In this document: in pieces, positions 1 to 10,173 of the stretch
Layout of the letters: each line of letters starts with the position of its first letter
Position numbering within the stretch: position 1 is the first letter of the stretch
NCBI GenBank assembly: GCA_024752435.1
Contig: CP103021.1
Coordinates: 496,001-560,000, forward strand
DNA from: Allantophomopsis cytisporea
Lineage: Eukaryota > Ascomycota > Leotiomycetes > Phacidiales > Phacidiaceae
DNA length: 64,000 nt
Reading direction: 5' to 3'
Made by a program: the position numbers and the translations under genes
Notes under the pieces: model-generated
What the model was told of the DNA's origin: nothing
Database searches by the model: none
Seen by the model: the letters and a program-made list of their open reading frames with translations, nothing else

Positions 1-492
1 AGAGACAGAGAAAGAGAGAAATACAAGTGTCAACTCACGCCAACGCCCTCCTGCAAACCCGATCCATTGGAGCTTCAGCCCCCCCCAAGAAATAGACAGG
101 CAGATGCCAGACATCGTCTGTGCGAACAGTGGGACCACAACGAAGTAACGCGTTTCTCAGTACTTGGCCTTCATTGATCTTTACCCTTCCAGTCCGTATT
201 CACAAGGACAGGACAGGCGTTGGCAAGCTTACCAGCATCTTCGGTGCACCAGGATAGCTTTCCATTGAGAGAGAGAGAGCCCCCCCCTCAGACCTCAGAC
301 CTCAGACCAGAAGTTGCGCTCAGGTGCTTCCATTGTAACAAGAGTAGATCCGTTTAGCGTTTAGGCATGTATTGAGCCGAGCTCTTCCTTTCTCTTGACC
401 TCTTCTCTCTCTGCTCCTGCTATTGTGATTGTTCTTGTTTTTTTTGTTTTGTTGAAAGTCATGACCTTTGTGAATTCAAGGTATGCGATACG
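1..492. other. 5' flank of the Kelch/BTB gene
   Basis: There is no gene here. A GA run at about 266-279 is followed by a C run and then three copies of a CCTCAGA-type heptamer at about 287-308. A T-rich tract lies at about 437-451. Upstream ATGs at 461 and 483 precede the main start at 493. The stretch looks like promoter plus 5' UTR of the plus-strand gene that follows. Confidence 0.6.
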
Positions 493-496
493 ATGA
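461..496 (+). promoter_or_regulatory. uORF overlapping the Kelch/BTB start codon
   Basis: An 11-codon open frame starts with ATG at 461 and stops with TGA at 494-496. That stop overlaps the main ATG at 493-495 as ATGA. A second upstream ATG at 483 is in another frame and overlaps the coding sequence for longer. An ATGA overlap is compatible with termination-reinitiation control of translation. The reading frames are seen directly; a regulatory role is inferred. Confidence 0.4.
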
Positions 497-3400
497 CCGG
501 GCGGCTAACGGGTTGGGCTCCAGGCTCCACCGAGTCCTTTCTGGAGGACTCAAACAATCCCGATTACGATAATTACTCGACCGACGAAGGAGGCGTCTCT
601 GAGTTCCTGCAAGGAGTGCGACGAAAGTTCTCTGTGACTGCGGCTGCCACGCGAGAGAGACTTGCGAGTATCTCGACGACCATCGACGACCCTTCACGGA
701 AGCAGTCGACATCGCGCGCACATACCCCGGCATCGGCGCCAGCATTCAAAGACAGGTTTGGAGAACTGCGGGACGAGCAATATGGTAGGAGCTTAAGTCG
801 ATCAAGTCATAGAGATAGGGAGAAGCCGTTACCAAAGACCCCCAAGTCCCCGCCCATCGAAGAATTGCTCGAGAACCCCTTCGAAAATCAGTTCCATAAT
901 AATTTCGGATTCGATACTGATATTGGATCTGCTACTTTCAGTACCCCAAAGCCATTCTCATCCATCACCAATCATTCTTCAGCGGTCAATAGTCGAACAA
1001 GCACATTAGACTCTTCGACGCCAGCGCCCCCACAGAGCGCTTTCGGCAACTATAACGGAAACGGAAAATCAACTACATACCTATCAGATATGAGTAACAG
1101 TCAGGGAAGTCTGTCGAGCAGACATGAAGATACAGAGGATGAGGGGGGGAAAGATATCACAACGCCCAGGAGTGCTGCCCCTACATCTGCTGGTCCCTCT
1201 CCTGCTGTGGGCCATACACGCTCCGCAGCCACACCCAATGTCGCAACGCCAAGCTCAAATCCCTCTACGCATCTATCTGGTCTGATGTGCAATGTACATA
1301 GGACTACAGGAAAAGAGCCGCATCCACTGGTTGGTGCTACGACTACGATATTAGGAGACAAGCTCTATGTGTTTGGAGGTCGTGTGCTTTCCAGGACGAG
1401 ACCAAAGCTTACAGCTGATCTGTACGAGCTGGATCTCATCAGGAGACATTGGACAAAATTGGAGACGAGCGGCGATGTCCCTCCACCTCGTTACTTCCAT
1501 AGTGTTTGCCCTCTGGGAGACACAAAGTTGGTCTGCTATGGAGGCATGTCTCCTGCAAACCCATCGAACCAGCCATCATCAGCAGGTGGCCAAGAAGGCC
1601 AGCCCGAAGTTGTGGTGATGTCAGATATCTACATTTTTGATGCACCCACGAAAACATGGACTTTCATCGAAACAAAGGATACTCCGCAGGGTCGTTACGC
1701 TCATTGTGCTACCATCCTGCCCTCATCTGCGGCATTTTCATCTGCGAACGCGCCAATGTCGGCTATACATCACAACCCACCCTCCGCCAATCCCAACCAA
1801 GGATCCATCGGTGTTAACATTGATGGAAGTGGAGGAGCAGAGATGGTGGTTGTTGGAGGACAGGACAGTGCCAATCATTACATCGAGCAGATCAGTGTTT
1901 TCAACCTCAGAAGTCTGAAATGGACCGGTACTCAGCAACTAGGCAAGAGCTGTGGAGCTTACCGAAGTGTGGTAGCACCTCTGCCCGGCATTGTATCGGC
2001 ACGAATTGGCAAGGGGCCACCGCCTAAGAATGATAGTCAGGAAGCAAAGGAGCCTGGATCTGCCATGCTGATATACTCGAACTACAACTTCCTTGATGTG
2101 AAGCTCGAGCTTCAAATACGCTCGGCAGACGGAACCCTTACCGAGAAGCCAATGCATGGCAGCTTTTCACCCCCTGGTCTTCGATTCCCGAATGGTGGTG
2201 TCATCGATACGAACTTTGTTGTTAGTGGCACATATTTGACATCTTCAAAGCAAGAATATGCATTGTGGGCACTGGACTTGCGAACATTGACATGGAGTCG
2301 AATCGATGCGGGTGGAAGTGTTTTCAGTCAGGGCAGTTGGAATCGTGGTGTACTTTGGAATCGTAGGAACACCTTTGTTATTCTCGGAAACCGTAAACGC
2401 AGTCTCGTTGAGGATTACAACCATCGCCGTATCAACTTCTCCAATATTTGTATGGTCGAGTTGGAAGCCTTTGGACTGTATGACAACCCGAGGAAGGTCT
2501 CTCCAATGTCGGGCTTTGTTTCGGCAAGCTCTTTCTTCAACAATCCAGGCTTGAGTATAAGCCAGAAGACTGGGTGGTCCGGTGGTGGGAGACCCCATTC
2601 TAAGGCCGCGGAGGAGCTTGGTGCTATGGCATTGGGCATGCGGGAGCTGGCAGACATGGACCTCCTCGCTGTTGGTGGAGAACGCATTCCTGTCAATTCA
2701 CGCATGGTTGCTAAACGATGGGGTCCATTCTTCGTTCAACTCTTACGAGAAGGCGCTGCTACTCAGGACGGTAACGATGCTGCCACTTTACGACCATCTG
2801 GCGTTTCACTGTTTAGTAACAACCAATCTCGCAACTCTAGCATCACCATAACGCAGAGTCCAGTGAGTTTACAATCAAGTTCGATGAGCACTACATCCAC
2901 TATCGCTGGATCAAGTTCGGGTACTTTGGGAGGCAAGTCGAGTCAAAGTGATCTTTCAACGATACTTTTACCGCCAGATTCCCATTCCCTTCCTCCCGTC
3001 AACAGACCGCGGACGTTATACTTACCCCACACCCATTTGACGCTCCAGTCTCTGCTCCACTACCTTTACACATCCTCCCTCCCGCCCTTGAACTCATCCC
3101 TATGCAGTCCACAAATCCTCTGCTCCCTCCTTCAAATCGCTCGCCCATACCGCATCGATGGCCTCCTCGAAGCCGTCGTCGAACGCCTGCACCAGGTCCT
3201 CGACAGCCGCAACGCAGCCGCAGTCTTCAACGCGGGTGCTATGGCAGCTGGAGGCGGCCGCGCGGTAGCAGATCCTTCCGGACGTTTCGATTTCCAAAAC
3301 CAGACGCCACAGTTCGGCGCCGCCTTCCAATCTGGAGATCTCACGAGTCGCACTCAGCAATCGCTGCGTATAAACACTAGCGTTACTGGCTTCAGCAGTG

Positions 3401-3687
3401 GCATGTCGAGGAGTAGAGCTAATACTGGACAAAGAACTATGCTTGAAGATGAGGATGATATGAGTAGTGCTGCTTCTACTGCTACCAGTGAAAGCGATGT
3501 TAGTGGGGCTGAGGATGTTGGTGGTGATCATGAGATCTGGGGAGGTGATATTAGTGCGGTTATTGGATTACAGAAGAGGGGACTGAGAGGGTTGATGGAG
3601 GGGAGGAGAGCAAGAGAGCGTAGTGGTAGTTTGGCTGGTGGGCCGAGAGAGAGAGTTGGGTTGGGGATAGCTTCGGGAGGAGCTTGA
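493..3687 (+). CDS. Kelch-repeat protein with BTB-like C-terminal region (Ral2-like)
   Basis: Intronless gene of 1064 aa. Residues 1 to about 260 are Ser/Thr/Pro-rich and probably disordered. Kelch-type blades follow at about 276-690, with YVFGG near 293, YGGM near 350 and VVGGQ near 455. A BTB-like region occupies about 735-915; its second half has the LLHYLYTSSLP pattern followed by the Y-R-I-D-G-L-L helix. The C-terminus is acidic and then Arg-rich. This Kelch-then-BTB order matches fungal relatives of fission yeast Ral2, a protein needed for Ras activation in mating and cell shape, although this protein is considerably longer than Ral2. The function is inferred from architecture; a generic Kelch/BTB scaffold is the alternative. 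The start at 493 is the first ATG of the long frame. Confidence 0.85.
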   Translation: MTGRLTGWAPGSTESFLEDSNNPDYDNYSTDEGGVSEFLQGVRRKFSVTAAATRERLASISTTIDDPSRKQSTSRAHTPASAPAFKDRFGELRDEQYGRSLSRSSHRDREKPLPKTPKSPPIEELLENPFENQFHNNFGFDTDIGSATFSTPKPFSSITNHSSAVNSRTSTLDSSTPAPPQSAFGNYNGNGKSTTYLSDMSNSQGSLSSRHEDTEDEGGKDITTPRSAAPTSAGPSPAVGHTRSAATPNVATPSSNPSTHLSGLMCNVHRTTGKEPHPLVGATTTILGDKLYVFGGRVLSRTRPKLTADLYELDLIRRHWTKLETSGDVPPPRYFHSVCPLGDTKLVCYGGMSPANPSNQPSSAGGQEGQPEVVVMSDIYIFDAPTKTWTFIETKDTPQGRYAHCATILPSSAAFSSANAPMSAIHHNPPSANPNQGSIGVNIDGSGGAEMVVVGGQDSANHYIEQISVFNLRSLKWTGTQQLGKSCGAYRSVVAPLPGIVSARIGKGPPPKNDSQEAKEPGSAMLIYSNYNFLDVKLELQIRSADGTLTEKPMHGSFSPPGLRFPNGGVIDTNFVVSGTYLTSSKQEYALWALDLRTLTWSRIDAGGSVFSQGSWNRGVLWNRRNTFVILGNRKRSLVEDYNHRRINFSNICMVELEAFGLYDNPRKVSPMSGFVSASSFFNNPGLSISQKTGWSGGGRPHSKAAEELGAMALGMRELADMDLLAVGGERIPVNSRMVAKRWGPFFVQLLREGAATQDGNDAATLRPSGVSLFSNNQSRNSSITITQSPVSLQSSSMSTTSTIAGSSSGTLGGKSSQSDLSTILLPPDSHSLPPVNRPRTLYLPHTHLTLQSLLHYLYTSSLPPLNSSLCSPQILCSLLQIARPYRIDGLLEAVVERLHQVLDSRNAAAVFNAGAMAAGGGRAVADPSGRFDFQNQTPQFGAAFQSGDLTSRTQQSLRINTSVTGFSSGMSRSRANTGQRTMLEDEDDMSSAASTATSESDVSGAEDVGGDHEIWGGDISAVIGLQKRGLRGLMEGRRARERSGSLAGGPRERVGLGIASGGA

Positions 3688-4446
3688 ATAAGAGATTGTC
3701 CGATGGCTGGCTAGAGCTGTGGGCATGGGTATCAAACATCTCATTGCACGCATTTAAGAGAGAGATATCAGTCGTTTCAATTGGGTTGCTGTGCAAATTT
3801 AGCATTTGAACGACATCATTTGCTCTGCTGAACTGGAGTTTGGATTTTCAATATAGTCGGGGATTTAGCTGGATAATCTACCTGATTCGTTTATTTCCTG
3901 CTCTAGTGATGGTTCACAATACATTAAAAGCTCATCTTTACCTCTTGATTATATCTTGATTATATCTTGCACCGTGCCTATCCTATACCTCCACAATCGT
4001 AATGAGGCGCAAATGTACCGTGTAATTGATCTCACATGCATCTCGCATTGCTTATCGATAAGCCAAAGCCCATCGTCGCTTCGCGGGACGACGTCACCGC
4101 TAAGGCTTGAATTCGCCCTTCTCCATTGGCAGAAAAATACTCCAGTCAAGTAGCTCTGAAAACAGCCCCAACGAACGGTCCCCAGACGCTCTCCAACGTC
4201 GCCCCCCCCACGATCCCCAACCTGAGTCTCTCTTTCCAATACACTTTCCTTTCCCGCCTACACTATTCCTCACTTTCCAAAGCATAATTTACGCAATTTC
4301 CGATTCGTCAACGCTTCTTCACTCTCTACTAGGACCCTTGGAAAGACTTTTGCGCGCGAACTTTTTGGAGAGGCGGAGAGAGGTATTGTTCGACTTGGAG
4401 GAGGCATCGAGATATCCAGGTGTTGAGCCTCGATCATCCCGCTATC
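3688..4446. other. intergenic between the Kelch/BTB and DUF1769 genes
   Basis: About 760 bp hold the 3' flank of the Kelch/BTB gene and the promoter and 5' UTR of the DUF1769 gene. A C-rich, pyrimidine-rich stretch lies at about 4195-4275, shortly before the next start. An open plus-strand frame runs into the DUF1769 start but is interrupted by the true exon frame. No separate gene is supported. Confidence 0.5.
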
Positions 4447-5743
4447 ATGGCGCACAATTATACACTGCAGGTCACTGCTGGGCCGGACTACGATACGAAG
4501 ACGCACAAGATCGTCGCCGTCAACACTGCCGAGCCGCTCACGTTCGAGAGCGATGCCATGAGCGTGGACCTCAATGTGCGCGTGCAGGTAATGATTCCTT
4601 CTCTGCGCTTGGCAACATCCCCATCACCAGGAACACTCTTCTAATTCGCTTGCTTGTTTGTAGGACTATCGCGGCCTTCCGAAAAACTCTCCTGCTACCT
4701 CGCCGTATTTCTCCCTCCCGCCCCACGCGAAGAATAAGGACGCTTATAGTATTACGTTCGCATTCACGCCGAAGGAGGATATCAATGGTGATGACCTCGT
4801 CTTCGGTAACGATTTCGACCATCCTATTCGTGACCGTCTGCCGCCTGGCTTCGGCACCGCTTTCAGGATGGTCAAGTGGGTGATTGACCCCGGGCTCGAC
4901 GGCGACGTCTACGCTGACCAGCCATACTTGTATGGGCCTGCGGGCAGCTCGCTGAATATCCTGCGCGTCGGTGAGAAGGGTGCTAAGAGTGAAGTGAATG
5001 GGAAGGGCGGCGAGGGGATGGTGTTTGAGGAGGGCGGTGAGGGTGATGGTGTGCAGTTGAGGGAGGATAGTGGCGTACCTGCTGGTGAGGCTGCGAGGAA
5101 GAAGTGGTTTCTTACGGAGGCCAATCGTAAGAACTGGACGTGGGAGGCTGGCCGGACGTGCTATGGGGATTTCTTCAATCCTTACTTGGATTTCAATGGT
5201 TTGTCTCACTTGAACTCTCTGTTTCTCTTGGTATCTGAAGAATCATGCTGAGACATGTCATATAGACTTCGCGCTTAGACTCCCCGGTTTCACTCTCCCG
5301 ATCATGAAGTACTGGGACGGTCAAGGGCTACGGTATGTATTTCCCCCTCCCCTTCCTCTGCCTCCCTCCTTAGTCCTTTTCATGGCAAGTTTGTGCAGCG
5401 CAGAATTTGTATGACGAAAGAAGGACATGTCTTGCTTGGTGTTCAGTATCCTCATGAGTTTTCATTGCATTACAGGAAAGAGCAAAAGCGCTCACACGCT
5501 CTCAGATATGTGCTCAAGAACCGGAAGACCGGGAAGGTTTACATGGTCGTGCTCTTCACGCTTTATCTGAACGAGGATGTTAATGAAGAGGGGAATGTTA
5601 AGGCCGGCGTCGAGGGTGGAAAGCCTGGGTATGGAGGGGCTCTTGAGGATGGTGAAGAGGGCAAGGAAGTTGAGGGTAAAGAGGTTGAGAAGGAGGCTGA
5701 GACCAAGGAGGTGAAGACTAACGATGATGATGATGTCGATTAG
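4447..5743 (+). CDS. DUF1769 / UPF0590 family protein
   Basis: Four exons (4447-4587, 4664-5198, 5266-5332, 5404-5743) encode about 360 aa, and all three introns are GT-AG. The N-terminus carries the family-like YTLQVTAGPDYD and DLNVRVQDYRGLP segments. The centre has FDHPIRDRLPPGF, YADQPYLYGP and the R-x-N-W-x-W region. The segment FALRLPGFTLPIMKYWDGQ then spans the last introns. The C-terminus is a Glu/Lys/Val-rich acidic tail. DUF1769 proteins are widespread in ascomycetes (UPF0590 in fission yeast) and their biochemical role is unknown. The fourth exon needs the second AG of a CAG/CGCAG pair to keep the frame open, so its first codon is the least certain part. Nothing next to it suggests a pathway. 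Confidence 0.85.
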
Positions 5744-7026
5744 ACTCAAATTCCTATAAGAATTTCGCCGTGAGGCGAAAACGAAAGGTAAGGTATTCGC
5801 TATTCAAGATAAAACCGAAGGATCACGGTTGAATGCTCAATTTCCGATGCATATGTTTCACTACACCTTAGCTGAAGAAGAACAATCCAATGCACATATA
5901 TATGCATATCTGCACAATCACCTGCGCATTGATATGATCTACATGTTGCAATGCATCTTTTTTGTCAGATATGTTATTGGACGTCGATGTCCAGGTGGCG
6001 GGATAAGATAAGAATCGGTAACCAAGACCCCAAAAAGTAACCTTCCCTGCAGTCGCAGCTTTATCATCAATAATAGTCTGTGCTCTTGTCATGATGGACC
6101 ACTACCAGACATTTACTGACTTGCTATCGAAGAATACCACCGAGACTGAGAAAATACTGCTGGTAAATTCCTTTTCAAATGGTTAACTGGCTTATTCCAT
6201 TGAGCTACGTCCGCTTTTACTGTGCTCGAGGATTCGACGGCTGTGAAAATGCAATATCTCAGTATCAATGGATAAACAGACAAGGATCCTGCCAACTATT
6301 CTCCAGAACAAATCTGATCGAACCAAACACCAATCACCTCTCATTCCACGCGAACCCGGCGCCGCAGCCGCATAAGCATCTTAAATATCGAGATCGCAAA
6401 GTGTAATTAGGCTTCAACGAGTGTCAAGCCACGATTTCGTTTCAGCAATGAGCATGAGAACTTTCTCTCAGCAAATGCCCGTGAAATGCTCTTCCGTTTA
6501 TATTTAGGCACCTTCGTAGAAGTACAAGATGCTTGAATTGGCTTCTGCGCGCACATGGAGTGCTGATCACTCACCCTGGCTGGCTGCATACACCCTCGTC
6601 GTCCCACAAGGGAAGCCCGTAGGTCATGGCTATGGCATCTGCGGCGCGCTCGAGATGCTGCTGCCAGGTCTATAAACAGCCACCCGGTTTTCTTTTGTCT
6701 ACATGTTTCTTGTTTCTGCTCTCTTGTTTTTCTGGTTCTGTTGACTTGTCGCTCGCCCATCTCAGTCGTTTCTAGAATTGAACTTTGTCGGTGGGAAGGG
6801 GAGAATACGACATTCGTTTGGACGCGTTGGACGCATGCAATGCGACTTGATTGAGATCGATTTCGGTCGCAATTGTACAAAATCAAGTTCTGCTGCGATT
6901 GTTGTCATCAGCATTTCGACGGCGCTCGTGAAATCAAGCAACCTGATGCGTTTGCTTTACTGTTGACATACTTTGACTTTCGTATTTTACGTCAAATCAA
7001 ATCAACTTTTTCTTATTAGATCTCTG
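5744..7026. other. intergenic between DUF1769 and GH76
   Basis: About 1.3 kb with no convincing gene. A 159-codon minus-strand frame at 6407-6886 lacks recognisable domains and has a composition unlike the local genes. The last 60 bp before the GH76 start are AT-rich (repeated TCAAATCAA) and probably form its core promoter or 5' UTR. Confidence 0.5.
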
Positions 7027-8536
7027 ATGGCTATCATGAAGTCCAAGTCTATGTTGGCCTCTTTGGCTGGCATATGTGCTTTTATCAGCCAAACGACAAA
7101 TGCCATAGAGCTAGACTTGACATCAACAGGTAGGTAACTTTCGAGATCCTTAACAACCACCACTAAGAAATACCACAGATTCCATCAAAAGCGCTGCAAG
7201 CACGATAGCATGGGGCATGATGCATTATTATACTGGAAACCGTACAGGTGACGTCCCGGGCAACTTACCAGATCCCTACTACTGGTGGGAAGCAGGAGCA
7301 ATGTTCGGAACAATGATAGATTATTGGTACTACACGAACGACACGACCTACAACGATGAAGTCCAACAGGCCATGCTATGGCAAGTCGGCGCTGATGACA
7401 ACTACATGCCTGCCAACCAGTCAAAATCGCTAGGGAATGATGATCAAGGTTTCTGGGGTATCGCAGCTATGTCCGCTGTCGAAAGCAATTTCCAGAACCC
7501 ACCTTCCGATCAACCTCAGTGGTTGGCTTTAGCGCAAGCTGTTTTCAATACTCAAGCTTCAAGATGGGATACCGAAACCTGTGGAGGTGGTCTCCGGTGG
7601 CAGATCTTGACGTTGAATGCGGGATATGGATATAAGAACAGTGTTGCAAATGGAGTATTCTTCAATATTGCTGCTAGACTGGCGCTCTATACGGGCAACA
7701 GCTCGTATGCGGATTGGGCGGAAACGACATGGGACTGGATGGATGAGATAGGTCTGATTGGGGATGACTACCAAATCTATGATGGCACCGCCGTATCCGA
7801 TAATTGCTCATCCATTGACCATATACAATGGACCTATAATGCAGGTCTCTTTCTACTTGGCGCTGCAAACCTCTACCAAGTCGTAAGTGTCCCTCCACCA
7901 CCATCCCACCACTTTCGTGCGGCTCTTGACCCAGCACGCTGACAAACCTCCTAGACCAACAAAGAAATTTGGAAAACACGCACCGATGGCCTCCTAAACG
8001 CCACTTCTATATTCTTCACCGATGCCGGCGTAATGTACGAAGTAGCATGCGAGCTAACCAACAAATGCGACGTTGACCAACTCTCCTTCAAAGCGTACCT
8101 GTCACGCTGGATGGTTGCAACCGCCATCGCTGCTCCCTGGACCTACGACGCCATTATGCCTCTGATCCGCACATCAGCCACGGCAGCAGCACTTCAATGT
8201 TCGGGGACAGGTGGCTCTGGTGCCGGAGCAAACGACGTCTGCGGCTTCAAGTGGACGGATGGCGCCGCTTGGGACGGCTCGAATGGCGTTGGACAGCAGA
8301 TGAGTGCTCTGGAGGTCATTCAGGGGAATCTCATTAAGCAAGCGCCGAAACTTGTCACGAATTCTACTGGTGGTACGAGTCCTGGGAATGTTGGGGCGGG
8401 CGGAAATAGCGCGACTACGGCAGCGGAGGTCACGGCTGGGAGAAAGGTTACTACTGCGGATAGAGTGGGAGCGGGAATTGTGACGGTCATCTTCCTGCTT
8501 ATGCTCCTGGTTGGGGCGTGGTTCATGGTATTTTGA
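7027..8536 (+). CDS. GH76 mannosidase/transglycosylase, Dfg5/Dcw1 type
   Basis: Three exons (7027-7129, 7179-7882, 7955-8536) encode 462 aa. An N-terminal hydrophobic signal peptide ends near residue 26. The GH76 domain follows, with GNRTGDVPGNLPDPYYWWEAG, the catalytic-type GNDDQGFWG Asp-Asp motif, CGGGLRWQ, and the Y-K-N-S-V-A-N-G-V-F-F-N-I segment. A Ser/Gly/Thr-rich linker and a hydrophobic tail (ending WFMVF) indicate GPI anchoring. The family (endo-alpha-1,6-mannanase Dfg5/Dcw1) cuts and transfers GPI-glycan mannose to attach GPI proteins to the cell-wall polymer, acting at the plasma membrane or wall. A second ATG three codons downstream could also start the protein. Length and motif order are normal for the family. 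Confidence 0.93.
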
Positions 8537-9353
8537 GATCGGGGTATGTGGATTTTGAATGTTTACGACTGGGTGGTGGTATTGATTTGATATGGAGTTG
8601 GTAGACTCCTGGATATTAGACATTTCCTGGACTGCCAGCTTTACGCGAAAGGGGTTGGGTTTATGTATACGGTCAGACATGACATCCTATGGCAGATTGG
8701 GATGTAGGCGTAATGGTAGATGATTTTAATGTTTACGTTCTCTGCAAGATTGCATTGGTAATGTATGAGTATAAGGGACGATGAGGATGAGAGAAACAAC
8801 GACGATAGAGGGACAGCGACGATGACAGTACTGAAGACGACAGGATTCTGTTATTAATCACAACCTACATGAGCTTGCAAGCTTTTCACATAAATATCCT
8901 TCCGGAAACAAATTGCGTAACTGATAGAAGCTGAGCCATACATTCCGGGTAACTTATAGATAGTTGGTATTCTCGGTATTAGAATAGGAACGTGATTTGG
9001 ATGCCCTAGTACAACTGTTGAAACTCCGTGCATATCATTTAGGTTGCAAGACTAAGGTAGTGGAAACTGAAATTATTGCAGCTTTTATATGTGGAAGCGA
9101 GCACTTCCCAATTAGGAAGAACAAACATTACAGCCACATAACATGCAACTTAAAACACAATAAAGAAAGTGATAGGTTTCTTTCCCTGTGTATGTAGCCA
9201 ATCTATAAAGTAGATCAACATTCAAAATGTGCCCTAAACCTTATGTCTCGTTATAAGATCTCATGAGTTCAAAGACAACAAAACAAAAAAGCATCAAGAT
9301 AAGGAAAACTGCAAAAAGAATACATACGGGGCACGCCTCACCGGCTGTACCAG

Positions 9354-9374
9354 AAAACCCCATGAAGGGGTTTT
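9354..9374. repeat. perfect 8-bp hairpin
   Basis: AAAACCCC at 9354-9361 and GGGGTTTT at 9367-9374 are perfect inverted arms around a 5-nt loop. They lie immediately beside the tRNA-like element, with a further short ACTG...CAGT palindrome at about 9375-9388. On the minus strand these follow the tRNA-like part and could be the 3' end of the same repeat. Confidence 0.5.
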
Positions 9375-9390
9375 ACTGATTTTACAGTAG

Positions 9391-9515
9391 TCCTTGGCCT
9401 AGACAGGCGAAGATATCGACCCAGCTATATGACCATGGAGAGTCGAACCCTGGACTCCGCGATTTCAAGAAATTCGCGAATTTGCAAGGCCCGACCTATT
9501 CCACTAGGCCAAGGA
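9391..9515 (-). repeat. tRNA-like element with 12-bp inverted ends (possible SINE head or tRNA relic)
   Basis: Read on the minus strand, the segment carries an A-box-like TGGCCTAGTGG and a B-box-like GGGTTCGACTC about 50 bp later. These are the internal RNA polymerase III promoter elements of tRNAs. A four-pair D-stem can be drawn, but the anticodon, T and acceptor stems do not pair properly, so a functional tRNA is unlikely. A near-perfect hairpin (CGCGATTTC with GAAATTCGCG) sits between the boxes. Outer 12-bp inverted repeats TCCTTGGCCTAG (9391-9402) and CTAGGCCAAGGA (9504-9515) bracket it. It could be a degenerate tRNA or a tRNA-derived short element. Confidence 0.4.
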
Positions 9516-10173
9516 GACTTGTTGGGTTTTTCCTTGTTCTGGTTTATATAGACTACCTGAGAAGCATAATGTGAGTGTGGCATCCCGAGCTCTCGACACC
9601 GCGGGAGCGGGGCACAGAGGACGGAGTGCTTACTCCTTGATACTTAACTGCATATTTCTTGCAGGTATATGGAGACTGTCTTTGTTTATTTCTGTATAAC
9701 TAACTTTGATACCCTGAGAAGCCGATAGAAGTGTTGTATCTGTCTCACATTTACTGTGTATATACGATATACACGTTCTGTTGAATGGCCACAACTAAAC
9801 AATTGAGGCAGACCTCATGTTTTCCTGATACCCACTCTTACAAGCATTTGAGTTGATTGAGTTTATATCAACATGGTATTGACGACTTGAATGCAGAATC
9901 TTTATGTTCTTTAGGCTGTATGACCATTTCGAGGTGATGACTTACCAATGACCTTACTTTGCTTCTTGCTCTATTCTGATAAGCTATTGGGGTCCTTTTG
10001 CATTTGTTCATAAGTGATCATCTACTTGATTTTATTTCGGTTTGAAGCTAGTTGAGAACAAAATTTTGGCTTCATGCACACAGCAAGTACATGTAACCAA
10101 CATGAACAGAGCTACACTCACATAGGCCCAGATAATTTTATTCCGGCCTCGAATATAGACAGCACCATGAAAA

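Larger units (their letters stand above)
8537..10173. other. gene-poor interval with a tRNA-like element
   Basis: No protein gene is seen in these 1.6 kb. Most of the interval is AT-rich with stops in all frames. Its only clear structure is the hairpin-flanked tRNA-like segment at 9354-9515, annotated separately. A short GC-rich patch (CCGCGGGAGCGGGGC) lies near 9600. Confidence 0.5.

Noticed and set aside
4571..5209. 212-codon minus-strand frame
   Set aside because: Antisense shadow of the DUF1769 exons, whose plus-strand frame has conserved motifs and clean splice sites.
6407..6886. 159-codon minus-strand frame
   Set aside because: No domain, no hydrophobic core, Arg/Ser/Cys-rich composition and no supporting context.
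9391..9515. Functional tRNA gene call
   Set aside because: Acceptor, anticodon and T stems do not pair, so it is kept only as a tRNA-like element.
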